A stretch of DNA of 64,000 nt from Reticulitermes speratus. Its lineage: Eukaryota; Arthropoda; Insecta; Blattodea; Rhinotermitidae. This document shows positions 1-11,689 of the stretch, piece by piece. Position numbers and translations under genes: made by a program. Positions within the stretch are counted from its first letter, which is position 1. Each line of letters begins with the position of its first letter. Where the stretch lies: positions 15,059,936 to 15,123,935 of the forward strand of contig JAJKFL010000008.1 of the NCBI GenBank assembly GCA_021186555.1, written 5' to 3'. The notes under the pieces are model-generated. The model had not been told where the DNA came from, did no database searches, and was given only the letters and a program-made list of their open reading frames with translations.

Positions 1-43
1 CACGGCGGTTGAGTGAGTAACCGCCCGAGTTTATCCGCGTGTA

Positions 44-310
44 AAGCAATCCCATTACAGGCCTGAACAGGCCCTTAGGGTTCCAGGAGGTTTAGGCTAC
101 CAGATTTCTAGACAATCGGCACATGAAGGTGGTAAGTTTGTCAGCCCTACGCACCGGCCGCCTTTACTCCCCATGAAATATTCCTGGTAGTCATTTCTGT
201 TAGAGGCTGAGTCGACCGAAAGGATTATGTTAATGACACCATCCGGAATCGAACCCGCGACCTTCCGGCTTGAAGCGCAGTGCCTCAACCAACTGCGCCA
301 CCACGTGTCC
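44..310 (-). mobile_element. SINE family B, copy 1 (tRNA-derived)
   Basis: On the minus strand the element begins with a tRNA-like head. A box A-like GGCGCAGTTGGTTGAGGC is followed by a box B-like GGTTCGATTCC (plus-strand complement at about 245-258), then an unrelated body that also occurs at 1044-1338 and 35236-35536. A perfect 14-bp direct repeat, TTTATCCGCGTGTA, flanks it at 30-43 and 311-324, which is the target-site duplication of a retroposition event. The perfect duplication suggests a fairly young insertion. Compared with the 1044 copy it lacks a short body segment around 215-225. The open reading frame across it is a by-product, not a gene. Confidence 0.9.
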
Positions 311-324
311 TTTATCCGCGTGTA

Positions 325-771
325 TTTACAATTTGTCAGCCTTCGCCAAATATCCGCCCCACACATTTAAGTATTTTCAACCGCGTATAACCAAAACCAC
401 GCCGGGCTAAATCCAGTTGGACGAAAGGCTACTGTACTTCCAGACCACTGGAACGTCTGTCAGTTTCTTATGAATGACACTGCTCACTAGATTTTCATTA
501 GTCAGGTAACCAGTTATTAAGCTGCATTTGCAGGACGTTCTGAAGCATACATTCGAATATTCACATTTCAGATTGAATAAAGTTTGTAAATCCGGTGAAG
601 GAATCATTTCATTCAACGTTACTGAAGGTAGAAAGAGAGGTAGGATAAAAAATGATGAATAAAATAACGAAGGAATAAAAGAAAGAAACAAAGAAAGAAA
701 GAAAACTGAATAAAACAAAAGTAAAAGGGAATGATTACACAGTTAAGACACGAAATACGATGTATAGCATA
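325..771. other. Unannotated spacer, purine-rich
   Basis: No gene or recognised repeat. A purine-rich tract (about 625-720, GAAA and AATAAA-like runs) creates a low-complexity minus-strand open frame rich in F, S and L, which I treat as an artefact. The last 16 bases (756-771) are the left target-site duplication of the next element. Confidence 0.5.
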
Positions 772-1016
772 ATTTTAAAGAATATAATCCCGCTGATATT
801 AATAGTACAAAAATTTAATTATATCTGTCCAAACACAACTACATTCTATTTATTATACAGATGTACATGTTTCGACCTTCTCAGGTCATCCTCAGGTTTA
901 CAATTGGTCTTTAAAACATACTGAGGATGACCTCAGATAGGTCGAAAAATGTAATTCTATATAATAAATAGAATTTAGTTGTTTAGACTGATATTGATAT
1001 AATTGTTTGTACGATG
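772..1016. mobile_element. Inverted-arm element with two hammerhead-like cores
   Basis: Two arms of about 80 bp (812-895 and 921-1005) are inverted copies of each other around a short centre. Each arm carries a hammerhead-like core. On the minus strand CTGAGGA lies at 889-895, stem II GACCT/AGGTC closes a GAGA loop (874-887), and GAAA is at 870-873. On the plus strand CTGAGGA lies at 921-927, stem II GACCT/AGGTC is at 929-943, and GAAA is at 944-947. Stem I is poorly conserved in both, so self-cleavage is doubtful here. A perfect 16-bp direct repeat, TACGATGTATAGCATA, flanks the element (756-771 and 1017-1032), marking it as one insertion. Confidence 0.7.
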
Positions 1017-1043
1017 TACGATGTATAGCATATTTACGTATAG

Positions 1044-1338
1044 ATCAGGTAAATCAATCCCATTACAGGCCTGGACAGGCCCTTAGGGTTCCAGGAGGTT
1101 GAGACTCCCAGATTTCTAGACAATCGGCACATGAAGGTGGTAAGGTTGTCAGCCCTACGCACCGTCCGCCTTTATCCCCCAGGAAGTATTCCTGGTACTA
1201 ATTTCTGTTAGAGGCAGAGTTGACCCTAGGGCTATAGTGCAGCCGAAAGGATTATGTCAATGAAAAATTCCGATGATACCATCGAGAATCGAACCCGCGA
1301 CGTTTCGGCTTGAAGCGAAGTGCCTCAACCAACTGCGC
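1044..1338 (-). mobile_element. SINE family B, copy 2
   Basis: Same family and orientation as 44-310: a tRNA-like head at the right end and a shared body with landmarks such as CAGGCCTGGACAGGCCCTTA and GGCACATGAAGGTGGTAAGG. The perfect 13-bp duplication TATTTACGTATAG is at 1031-1043 and 1339-1351. It inserted right beside the 772-1016 element, since its duplication begins within the last two bases of that element's duplication. This copy keeps the body segment missing from copy 1. Confidence 0.9.
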
Positions 1339-1351
1339 TATTTACGTATAG

Positions 1352-1950
1352 GCATATCTCATACTTATAAGTCAAGATAAATTTATTGTCCACAAAAAAT
1401 ATCCGTTACCATTACTTTCACGAACAGTTAACCAACAGTTCTGAATTAATTCTTGCGAAATGGACATTGTAGGCAACGAGGATATGTGTATAAACACAAC
1501 ATTATTTACCTTCTAGAGTCTATCACGACAAACAGAACTGTGAGTCTGGTAGTATAAAATTGAATGACAAAGGAATACAAAATAAAATGTGGGGTTTTAA
1601 GAAGTTACATACAAAAATACCCTCATAAATTCCATCTACTAATTTGTATTAACGCAATGACAAATGCATATGGTGCCGAAACTCACCTGTTTTAATATGA
1701 CATTGCGTTACACCTGCATGTTTAAAAACTAAATTACATAAAATTAATATTTTAATTATGTTTCCATCACTTGCACTTGATGGAGAAATTAATTAGAATA
1801 TTTCGAAAGTGATAAAACGGGAATGGTTGTTAATATTAATATGCGTAAAGCCGGCGAACTACAAGCAGGCCTACACAACACGCACTGTTTTTGAACAGGT
1901 ACGAACGTAACGCCACTTTGCACGAAGGCATGCAATTCACCCAGTCTCCT
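1352..1950. other. Unannotated AT-rich spacer
   Basis: I see no coding region, RNA gene or recognised repeat here. Confidence 0.45.
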
Positions 1951-1951
1951 G

Positions 1952-2113
1952 TTCTATGCGTACCACGAAAGCTTTCCCAGGAGGCAAAGCGGCTGGGGTG
2001 TGAAACTCTACACTCACCTCCACTTAGTGTCGAGGTTAAGAATGAGTGGAGCTATATCTCCACTCCCCCATATTCCTTCATGGCATGCATATGGAAAGCT
2101 TTACCTTACACCA
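1952..2113 (+). mobile_element. SINE family C, 3' fragment
   Basis: Shares the 3' body of the fuller copy at 7228-7535, including AAGAATGAGTGGAGCTATA, CTCCACT, a CATGGCATGCA-like segment and a closing TTTACCTT. The tRNA-like head is missing, so the copy is 5'-truncated. Related fragments lie at 37868-37975 and 47520-47655. Confidence 0.7.
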
Positions 2114-2219
2114 CTTCATGTGTGTGCGTAGCCGCCATGTTATAGAAACTGAAGATTTATATTTTAAGACAGTACGGTGTCACTGAGACCCCAATAACGT
2201 TCAGTCATTCAGAATTACT

Positions 2220-2277
2220 CACACACACACACACACACACACACATACATACACACACAAAAGCACACACACACACA
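2220..2277. repeat. (CA)n microsatellite
   Basis: Alternating CA run with a few interruptions. Confidence 0.95.
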
Positions 2278-2309
2278 AAGGATATATACCGTCTAGCTTC
2301 CCTTTCGAA

Positions 2310-5300
2310 AACAGCCTATTATTTTAAAACAGGAACCGCGATACTCCTAAGTCGCAATTTTTGCCATATGGTACATATTATAGCAGAGCGCCTTCCCAAC
2401 TCAGGATGGATGAATAAAAGAACTACCATCTTTGGTAATTCATCTTCTTAGTAATTCATTTTTCCAGGTTTTTTCGTCCATTTCCTACAGTAAATGTGAT
2501 TAAATGTATAATTAACTCTTTCTTTGGTTTCCAACACATTAACAGTAGGCGACATTCTACACTGAGACCATAGAAAGACGTCTCATAGATCGAATACCCT
2601 TCACATGTGCCCCCCTCCCCCAACAGTGCACATCACCTATTCCTCTCAAATCTTCATAACTATTCAGTTCACACGAATATTCGTAGAATTAACTACGTGA
2701 TATCCTCGCTAGCGGCAAGCGCTTTGGGTTGGTTGACGTAAACCAGTGGCGTTTGAAACGGAGTAAAAGCGAGGACAGGAAAGTGAATCCTCGTGTTTTG
2801 TCATCCCCACATTCCATGGGGTATCTTGTTGTGGTCTCAGTATGCCTACCGGCTTCACTTACACCTGACATTCCGTTGCAGTACTCGAGCGAGACATACA
2901 GAAAACGTGATACATGCTCTCCCCCAAAGTGTAAAGTTTTTTATCACAGTGCAGCTGTATGCTTTACAGCTCCCTTATCTGTAATCCAATTCTCTTTACA
3001 CATGCTCCCTTCTTTTACAAGTACTTGAAACATTACAGACCCCACGGGGGTATTTGACTGTTTCCCATTTCAATAACAGGAGGCACTGGGAATGGTATTG
3101 GTTTTCTCAGAAATTCAATTCAGGTGAAAATTTTATTAGATCTGATAACTTGTTAAGAGACTTTGTTGTACCTAAGCGACGATAAAACTTCCAAAAGGAG
3201 TAAAGGACGTACCTTCTACCTACGCAGAAAATTCAGTCACTGAATTTAAAGTCTCACACACTTGTGATGCGCGAACCAACAAATATCGTCAGGATGAGAA
3301 TATTGTATGCACAGGGTCATCCAGAAAAGATGTCATACTTAGTATTACATACTTAGTATTATTTGTTTCATGGACTTTTCCATCGTCTGGTAATCAGTGC
3401 TAAATAAATAGGAGTTCCAGAAACCAAGTATTCTTAAGTGTTAAGTACCATCTTTATAACCGTTTAGAAAACACGCCGCAGTTGAATGCATTCAGTGTAA
3501 CAGAATGCGTAACAGCTGGGGTTTATTAGCGGTTGGTGCCAACTCACAGAAGCTCGGAAAATGTGAAGGTAGAAATCACACACTGTAGAAAACATCACTA
3601 ATTACATACGGAATTAGGCAGTGAATACGGTTTCAAGCGAATAAAATTCCCTTGTTTTATTAGAATTATTATATCACAACAAGTGATTTTAAGTAAAATA
3701 TGTTATTACTCACGGCCACGTAAAATCACGGCACTGTTTTCTTCGTTCAAGTGAATAAACTCTTCACGAAAATCTAATACATTAACTACAATAATAACTA
3801 ACATAAATGTAGGACTGTGTACATAGCAAATAAGGAAGTAGACATTAAAAGTTCTGCTCTGAAATCATTCTATCCAACAGAATCAGTGAATTTGAGCCAC
3901 ACAGATGGATTTTTAAACACAATTCCTGGATGCAAGTGTTTATCTACTTCCACAAGTACTCGCCCCCCGCTGTAATCCGTAATTCTAATGCGGTCACCAG
4001 ATTGAAGTAAATTCGAGAGACCACAAGAACAGAGAGAAGACAGCTGTTTTGAAAAGTGATGATATGACAGCTACAAAGTGATTATAGTACTTGAAACGAT
4101 GACAGACACAATGATAATGATGTGAAGAATGCATGATGACAGTGAATGACATTATGCTTTAATATGACGAATAGTAATGATACTGAATTGTGAAACGCTG
4201 AGATGATGGCGTCTTTAGGCCCTTTTGGTTGTCTGCATTTGAATATTGTGTTTCAGGAAGACCAAAAAAAATTGTAACAAATCAGCTGGAAGACAACATG
4301 ACTACTGCTTTGCACATCTTGACACTTCCACTGTACTTGTTATATTAATGGTTTATTTGCCGATGACGTCAACACCTCAGTCAAAATAGTGCCCCTCTTA
4401 GACGACAATTATTAAATCTGTTGACGTAAAGGCAAGCAGGTATTTGCAGAGTTACATGAAGGATCAGTGTTCACCAGCTTGCTTAGAGCTTACGCACATA
4501 TAAAATCGTATTATCGAATCCGCGCAGTCGAGATAGGCCATATATCTCTCATGTGGATCTGCCCTGAAGGGTATGTTCAGCTGATTTCCCTTAGCAGTAC
4601 TTGCTGTGGGGCCGTTTCGCTGGTGACAATACCTGTCAGCCGGGCTCATCCCTACCTGATATACAGACCACTGTAGGGCAACAGTGTCTATTGCGGCACA
4701 GAGACGTGGACGGATAAAGGGATAAAACACGAAAGGGGGAAGTAAGGAACTAAGAAGACAAAAATGCAGGAAATAAACAGTCAATAAGAAAAATAAATAC
4801 AGAAAAATAGAGAAATAAGAAATACATAAATAAAGGAGTAGTGAGAAAGACAAAGAATGAGACATGGAATAAATAAACAAATAAGGAGTAAGCTACACAA
4901 ATAAAGAAACAGCAACAAAGAAGAAGTAATATTTTAACCTTAAAAAAGATAAAACTCCTCTAAAAACTATTTAAAAACAGGGTCCCGTCTTCCAAATAAG
5001 CACAATCGACTGCTGTCAGGAATTTATACAACCTATTTTTGGATCTTAGGAAAATGTTTTCTCTTGATTCTGAGAGATACGCACAGACATAAATGTGAAA
5101 GCAGGTGGCGTATTAGTTATCACTGACCTACACAAAGTTAAAAAATAATTTTGGGTAACCACATGCTATTCCACAAAATATAACCTATACAGATGACAAA
5201 TTTTGGACTCTGGGTTATAACAAAATCATACACATACGCACCGTGAGCGTCTCGCATGCATATATAAATACACGCGTCCTGAACTAATCCTTCAGTAAAT

Positions 5301-5390
5301 ATCACTTTACGTTTCTCCTAAAACTCTGACATGTAATACAGAACTGTCACTTTAAACTTGAATACTAGAATCTAGAATACTGCCGCTACT
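2310..5390. other. Unannotated region
   Basis: Over 3 kb without a supportable gene. Short open frames at 2689-3028 overlap on opposite strands and resemble no family I know. A purine-rich tract at about 4725-4915 produces a long, low-complexity minus-strand frame (FSLLLYLCISYF type) that I reject as a gene. Confidence 0.45.
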
Positions 5391-5392
5391 AC

Positions 5393-5395
5393 TAC

Positions 5396-5431
<36 letters not shown>
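5393..5431. repeat. (AAT)n microsatellite
   Basis: About twelve AAT/ATA triplets preceded by CTA triplets. Confidence 0.95.
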
Positions 5432-6525
5432 CATCATCAAAAATTTCAGAAATTGGCCGTGCGTTGATTCTTTCTGGCACCATCTGGTCGGCACTTGCCA
5501 TCAACTTCATAAGTAAGCCTGTCAGTCTAGCTACTACATTTATGGAAACACCTTCAGCAATTACTGGTATCCGTATGAAAAGTTACACCCTGAACACACT
5601 TCAATTTTTCTCAGCAAATATTTGTGCCGGTGCCACAGTTGATATTTTTCACGACGCAGCTTTACAATACCCAGCATTAGTAACAGTTCTTGTTATATTA
5701 CCGCTGTTTGTTCCCGAGCTATAATCCGTACACAACTGGGAGACTACATATATCGTGCAATCAATAAATAACAGCATATTCTAGACAAGATGTCCAAACT
5801 CTATATAATTTACGAATGTGGCCGCCGATTGCATTAAACAACCTTCACGAGCTGCGGGTTGCAACGCCTGTTCTACGCTCTGTCAACCAGGAACAGTAAA
5901 ATACTGACATTACGCATATTGTGTTACTCTTTTAATTGAGTCTGTATGGGCTGGTGTAAGGGTAGCGACTTCACTGTTGCACCTTTCAGGCAACCAAAAT
6001 TCATCAGAGTGAAAGAAATAACAACAAAAACGTTATTAACATGACAAAATGCTTTAAAATGTGAGAAGATTTGATTAGGCTGTAAGGACATGAGAGAAAT
6101 AACAGTGTACACGTACATAATGGTGGATTGCGATTGTTTGAGCAAATATGAAACGGACATAAGCACAGACAGCTCAAAATAAAAATTTTATGAAATTCTA
6201 AGGACTAATAACAATACCTAAATGCTTACATGAATTCGAATGTTAAATGGTAACAAAAGAACAAATTACAAAGATGCACACGGAGGAAGCGTAACTCAGA
6301 GTGGTCACAGGCTACAAAGCAACGAACAATAAATGTAATGAAGACACTAGAGGGAGGAAAAGAGAAATGATGAATGTGAATAACAGATATTGGAACCACG
6401 GTAAATAAACAAAGAAAAGAATGCTTGCCTTCTGAAGCTCAGAATTCTTCTCTCAATACAAAGAGAGGAGCAGAAGAAGGCAGGAACATTCGAAGAAGAA
6501 ATGTAACAATTTTAATGCTTGTAAT
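5432..6525. other. Unannotated region
   Basis: The plus-strand open frame at 5464-5724 (86 codons) has no recognisable domain and no codon or splice evidence that I can judge. No repeat recognised. Confidence 0.4.
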
Positions 6526-6528
6526 CGG

Positions 6529-6571
6529 ATGATGATGATTATGATGATGGTGATTATTATTTTTATTATTA
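6529..6571. repeat. (GAT/ATT)n imperfect microsatellite
   Basis: GATGATGATTATGATGATGG followed by ATT triplets. The same triplet classes form the tail of the LINE fragment at 39415-39500. Confidence 0.8.
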
Positions 6572-6790
6572 CGTTCCTACAGATTCTGATGGCAAGGTAC
6601 AGTCACGTCTTATCCAACGGTTGCCTATGGATATAGGTCCTACATCCAACGGCACAAAATAGCCGTAGCGCGAAGCACATTAATCCATTTCTCTTTAGTT
6701 CTGGAACCAGGCAGGGATAAAATTTTGCTTTCAAGCTCCTAAAACATACTCACGGCTTCAGGTTTAATTGCAGCAAAAAATATGCATTCC

Positions 6791-6940
6791 TTGAGATCTG
6801 CGCTCTTCTGGGATATTACGCAGCGTCGCGTGGTTGTCCCGAAACTTCGGTAAACAATTACCACACGACGCCGCGTAATATCCCCGAAGAGCGCAGATCT
6901 CATCAACATCGCGGCGGAAGCCTGAAATCAATGGGGAGGC
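6791..6940. repeat. Fold-back element family H, copy 1
   Basis: Inverted repeat. The left arm, GAGATCTGCGCTCTTCTGGG onwards (6795-6840), is mirrored by the right arm ending at 6901. The right arm extends further to the family landmark CATCGCGGCGGAAGCCTGAA. The centre carries CCCGAAACTTCGGTAAACAA. Related copies lie at 20965-21095, 33720-33838, 40739-40866, 51699-51872 and 53540-53754. A diverged direct repeat (TATGCATTCCTTG at 6781-6793, TGTGCATTTCTTG at 6944-6956) may be the old target-site duplication. Confidence 0.75.
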
Positions 6941-7227
6941 TACTGTGCATTTCTTGTTTAACGTTCATTCTTTTAAGTTCTAATCCACCAGAGTAAACAT
7001 AAAATAATGATTATTATAGTGTAATCGGTTGTTCTCCAATGACCATTAGAACGACTATGAAATGGGTTGAAACATGTACTGCCTTAGTAAATTAATTCTA
7101 TTTAACTTTTCTACAATATACTTTATTGTACAGTTCCCTTTGAAGGCATATTTAATAATTAATTTCCGTTATTATATTCAGCTACTCTCACAGCAGATAC
7201 CTTGGTGAGGTTCTGTACAACACTGGT

Positions 7228-7535
7228 GCCTACCCGAGAGAATAGCTCAGTCGGTATAGTGACTAGGCTACATTATGGACATCCGAGAAAATCGTGGTTC
7301 GATTCCCGGCGACAGCAAGGTACGTATCTCTTGTTTAAAGCCTCCACAGTGGTTCTGGGGCCCGCCTAGCCTCCTGTACAGTTGGAACCAGGACGAATTA
7401 CATGGGAGTATAGTGGCCAGGGTGTGAAGCGTGACGATTCACCGCCACCTACTGCTGAAGTTAAGAATGAGTGGAGCTATAACTCCACTTCCATGTATTC
7501 GTTTATGGCATGCACACGGAAAAGTTTACCTTCAC
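7228..7535 (+). mobile_element. SINE family C, near full-length copy
   Basis: A tRNA-like head (TAGCTCAGTCGGTATAGTGA, then GTGGTTCGATTCCCGGCGAC) is followed by a body found in four other places. Body landmarks are GGGCCCGCCTAGCCTCCTGT, AAGAATGAGTGGAGCTATAA and AAGTTTACCTT. The spacing between the two boxes suits an internal RNA polymerase III promoter. It is not a functional tRNA gene, because the head does not close into a clean acceptor stem. The plus-strand open frame here is a by-product. Confidence 0.8.
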
Positions 7536-7539
7536 TTTC

Positions 7540-8750
7540 CAGACAATATATATGGCGGAAACAACAACTCCCTCCCGCCACTGAGAATCTCTACAGAGGG
7601 AATAACGTAGCTCCCACTGCATGCTCATCTTCACTTATAAGCCTCTCCTGAGAAATTTCACCACTGTTTTCTTTCTCTCCGACGCTAAGTCGGTCTTGAA
7701 GACTGATCCGTACACTGGCTTAGTGGCGTCACACACGTGCATATAAGAGGCATTCAACCAAATTTAAGGGATGGGCTTTACCTTCATGGGCTTGTGAACA
7801 TGTTTCAACGCAGGATTTGAGTGGGGAAAAATATTAAATGGCTTCCCGTCTTGAGAATTGAGAGAGGCTGTTGCCGAGTGTCTGAAAATTGTTATGTGCT
7901 GTGGATTTATCTCCCTTAACGGCCTTATTTACTTGTGAAGAAACACACAATGCTCACTGGATCTACGCCCGTACGTGGAGGATAGGTTTTAAAAATGGAC
8001 ATGGGAAAATAATTCGTACTAGTACAAGACATGTTGGGACTTCGAAGTAACGATTTTAAAATGCCATCTACTTAGGGTTTCCAGAGAAACCACATCCACT
8101 GATGCATTACACCACATTACAGCCCCTGAGGGACATTGAAATGATAATTTTATGGAATATACTGGCAAAGATAGAGACTGCAATACTGACTGAAGCACAT
8201 GCAAGCTCTACTTCCATTTATTGCTGCCTTCTGCTACTCCTGGTCTTAACTAAAATAAAGATAACGTAAATAACGATAAAATGACTGGATAGCAACATTA
8301 CCCTGTGTTATATACGTCGTGTCCCCCTCAGTTTCTATCGCTATGTCCTACTTTGTCTAGCTGTAACCTTCCGTATGCTAGAACACAGGATGTACTAAAT
8401 AGGCATACTCCATTCTCAGTTGTTGAAATATGAAGTTTCAACACTGAAACGGATCAGAGTCTCAGTCGTCTTCCTGCCAGTCTTCCATGTAATAATACAT
8501 CGCATTAGAAGTGAAAGTCAAAAAAGTCGCCTTATCTACCTACTGTAAATTCCATTCTTGTACCAAACCAATAAAAACCTCGCATGTGAGATTTATATCA
8601 TATAGACTTTAATCTTCTTCATTAAAATGAAATGGATTATCCAACTTAAACGCATATCCCACATAAACATCTTCATTCTAAACACAAATAACAATTCTAA
8701 TAATGACCTTAGTACGTTACATTATTATTGCCGATAATTAAATATTATTG
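7540..8750. other. Unannotated region
   Basis: No gene, RNA or dispersed repeat recognised. Short open frames look like chance. Confidence 0.4.
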
Positions 8751-8763
8751 TCCAGTGTGCATG

Positions 8764-9025
8764 GCCGATCCCAATCGCCGCGCGGTCTAAGGCGTGGGTC
8801 TGCGGCCGCTCGCTTGTGGGACTGTGGGTTCGAATCGCGCCAGGGTCCTGGATGTCTGTCTCTTGTGAGTGTTGTGTGTTTTCAGGTACAGGTCTCTGCG
8901 TCGGGCTGATCACTCGTGCGGAGGAGTCCTACCGAGTGTGATGTGTCTGATTGAGTGTGATCGTGAAACCTCGACACTGAGGATGCCCTGGCCCACTACG
9001 GGCTGTTGCGCCATTGGAAAAAAAA
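8764..9025 (+). mobile_element. SINE family A, subfamily 2
   Basis: The head resembles a class II (Leu/Ser-type) tRNA: CGCGCGGTCTAAGGCGTGGG, then GTGGGTTCGAATC. A roughly 170-bp body and a short A-run follow. The 3' end reads GGGCTGTTGCGCCATTGG, the subfamily 2 ending shared with 28210-28449 and 46601-46851. A diverged direct repeat, CAGTGTGCATG (8753-8763) and CAGTGTCTATG (9028-9038), is a likely target-site duplication with 9 of 11 matches, suggesting an older insertion. Confidence 0.88.
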
Positions 9026-9039
9026 TACAGTGTCTATGC

Positions 9040-9735
9040 AAATTATGATTTCGTGTTAAGCATTTAATTACCAGTGATGATTTTTTAATAACCCTGCGTC
9101 TTCATTAACTTGTTTTCATTTATTCATTTTTTTCGGTTTTAACAGCCCTACCAGTCTGTCCCATTTAACAGGTTAAACGGGCGTCCAATGTAAGTACGTA
9201 ATTTGAAAGCATTCAAAGTCTATGTTTGCAGTTATGCAAGTCCCTATTACATTTTTGTGACACAAGAACTTAAGAAAATTACTTTCACACATGTCTGACT
9301 CAGAACTGAACTCCATCCCTACGAACGACAAGCATCACACTGGTACGGGTTAACCCCTAAAAGCTGATAGCTAGATTCTTATCATAGGCAAATACTCTGT
9401 CATCTTATTTTGTAACAACACACAGTGAAGCTCCAATTTCCTCCAAACACGTCAGCATCTGCTAAGTCGAACTCAGATTACACTTGGAACAAAACGCTCC
9501 ACAAATTAATGCAGACGAGTTCATTCGAGTATTACTACAGTGTCAAGTGAGATGTAAAGTCAGACAAATTGTAGCAATTTTGGATTTAAATGCCTCATCG
9601 CCTCACTGACATTAAAAAGGCTGTAACTAGCACATTCATGTTGTTAAGGACGTATGCCATTGACTAAATCAGTTAATGTACTGTGCGACATTTTATGTTC
9701 TCAGAGCAGTGTTAATGAACAGTTCTGTGACATGA
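9040..9735. other. Unannotated region
   Basis: No supportable feature. Confidence 0.4.
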
Positions 9736-9739
9736 CCGC

Positions 9740-9990
9740 GTGTCGATAGGTAAATAATTACCGACGTCCAAGGGGTAGTGCTCAGACCTTGAAGATGCAG
9801 GAAACAAGCTCCCACATGTCGTCGGTAACTATTTACCAATCTACATAACGTTACGTACTAAAGGACTTAACGACTTCCAGGTGGTAGTGCTCAGACCCTG
9901 AAAATGGAGGCAACAAGCTCCTACACAATGCCGGTAAATATTCACCACAGACATAGCATTATATCCCGTACGACTTGAATCGTGAAGCTC
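9740..9990. repeat. Tandem pair of fold-back-like units (H-related)
   Basis: Two diverged copies of a roughly 115-bp unit lie head to tail. Shared landmarks are GGTAGTGCTCAGACC, TGAAGATG/TGAAAATGGA, AACAAGCTCC and a GTCGGTAA/GCCGGTAAAT end. TAAATAATTACCGACGT at the left resembles the arm of family H, and GTCGGTAACTATTTACC in the middle is its rough inverse. I take it as a diverged relative of family H. Confidence 0.55.
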
Positions 9991-9999
9991 ATATCCTTT

Positions 10000-11485
10000 C
10001 TTGGTTAAATATTATGGTCAATCTGAAAGGCTTCACTCGTGTTTCTGTCAGATCTCAACTTATAATTTAGGGGGCAAGGGAGTCGCCTTTCATACTTAAA
10101 AATGTAACAGCAAATTAAGTACACAGTGAAACTCAACAATAAAAGAACTTTTCCCCGCTGAACCAGACAGAACGCCAGGGTTCCGCGAAACACGTTTTGG
10201 GAGTCACCGATCTAATGAAATTTCCACTTCCCATCTCCTGAGGGGCTACAATTTCCACAGCTCTAAATCTCTAAAACTAACACTGAGCTTAAAGTCGACC
10301 GTTACTCAAAACACTAGCGCTCCTACCTGCACTTTCCAATCCAAAGCATCTAACAAAGCCACCCGTAACTGGCTTTGGAAAACACGATTACAGATAGAAA
10401 CGAAACAAGTGCCAACTATAGACTGTTTCAAAATAGTCTGTCAGTAGTAGGGAAAGCTGCACAATTGGGGGATTATACTTCGTCGGTACTTTATCAGTAA
10501 ATTCGAATTCAATTAAATCCGTTCAATGCTTGACAACGAAAAAATGCTTCATAGGTAGAGTCCGAAAAGAAACAGGGTACGACAAATACATAGAATACAA
10601 TAAGTAAGACAGGAGACGAAGGTCCAGCTGAGCAGATCAAAACATAAGGAGTTTGAGCAAATTAACAGCTAATCACAATATGACTGAGCATTAAAATTGC
10701 TACAGATGCGGGCTAGAAAACTAAACGTTCACTAAATCGTCAATGGCAGTACCAACAGAAACATGTCCAATCCGGGAATAGAACTTTCTTTGATAGTGTA
10801 AATTAACAATAGGGCACAGTATTTGGGCAGTACACAGCACAGGACTGCTTATACACACACAAGCTCAATCACTGAAAGATACTGTATCATAAAGGATAGC
10901 GTAATCTCCACAAGCATGTTAAATTACGACACAAACAACAAGGAAACTGCGACAAGAACACTAGCAGCAAACTGATATCAACATAACCAAAGCTGAATAA
11001 TATCAGATCGATCAAATACAAACTTGGGTAGCGTATCATCGTAACTGAAGAACCTAAAGGTTTTTGAACCAAAATTCTGTATGTCTTTCCCATCTCCTTC
11101 AGCATACTACATACTCAGTACCCCGTTCATTTTATCCCCTTCTTTCGAGATTTATGTCTGGTAAAGAGAAGTTTTATTAGGATAATAAAATCAAGGAGAA
11201 CTGGATGGGTGAGACACGAGGCATGCATGGTTCAGAGGAGAAATGTAAGTGTGATTTAGTCAATATTCAAAGGTATAATAAAGCCGATATGACCATAAAA
11301 CATATCACTTATGCCTTACATGCTTCACCTGAATGTACACCTTTGTCAGGGGTGTTACATCGTGGTGGGTGAAGTTATGAAACGTTTCATAAGTAAGGTA
11401 AAGTTTTCTCTGTATTCAGTTAAGCATCAAGCCATGAAAGTATAAGAGCGGAGGAACGGCTCGAAGCATTCTTAGCGTTGGCAGC
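10000..11485. other. Unannotated region
   Basis: No supportable gene or repeat. Open frames at 10005-10193 and 10887-11105 have no recognisable domain. Confidence 0.4.
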
Positions 11486-11489
11486 ATAT

Positions 11490-11680
11490 GGAGGTGAGTG
11501 GTTAAGAGAGACCAAGGTGCCCATTGATTAGAAATTTGGTGGATCTCACAAAGGGTCTGGACACCTTGGACATCGGAAAAACCTTTATTCCTGCCCGGAA
11601 TCGAATTTCGGTTCCTAGAACATCAAGTCCTTAGTCTAGCCGCAATTCCTACTGAGTTAACCAGGGCTCAAACTATATAA
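11490..11680 (-). mobile_element. SINE-like element family F
   Basis: On the minus strand a tRNA-like head reads CTGGTTAACTCAGTAGGAAT, then ATTCGATTCCGGGC (complement at about 11594-11607). A body follows that contains GTCCAGACCCTTTG. Box A- and box B-like spacing supports a tRNA-derived SINE. It is the only copy I recognise in the window, so its ends are uncertain. Confidence 0.55.
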
Positions 11681-11689
11681 TAATTCATA

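Noticed and set aside
4464-4880. 138-codon minus-strand frame rich in S, F, L and Y, and the similar frame at 407-718
   Set aside because: Both lie over purine-rich low-complexity DNA that removes stop codons on the minus strand. No domain seen.
7030-7085. Hammerhead-like GGTTGAAACATGTACTG segment
   Set aside because: No CTGANGA core upstream at a sensible distance.
7228-7330. Possible tRNA genes with box A- and box B-like sequences, here and at other SINE heads
   Set aside because: Each is joined to a shared SINE body, lacks a clean acceptor stem and is present in several decayed copies.
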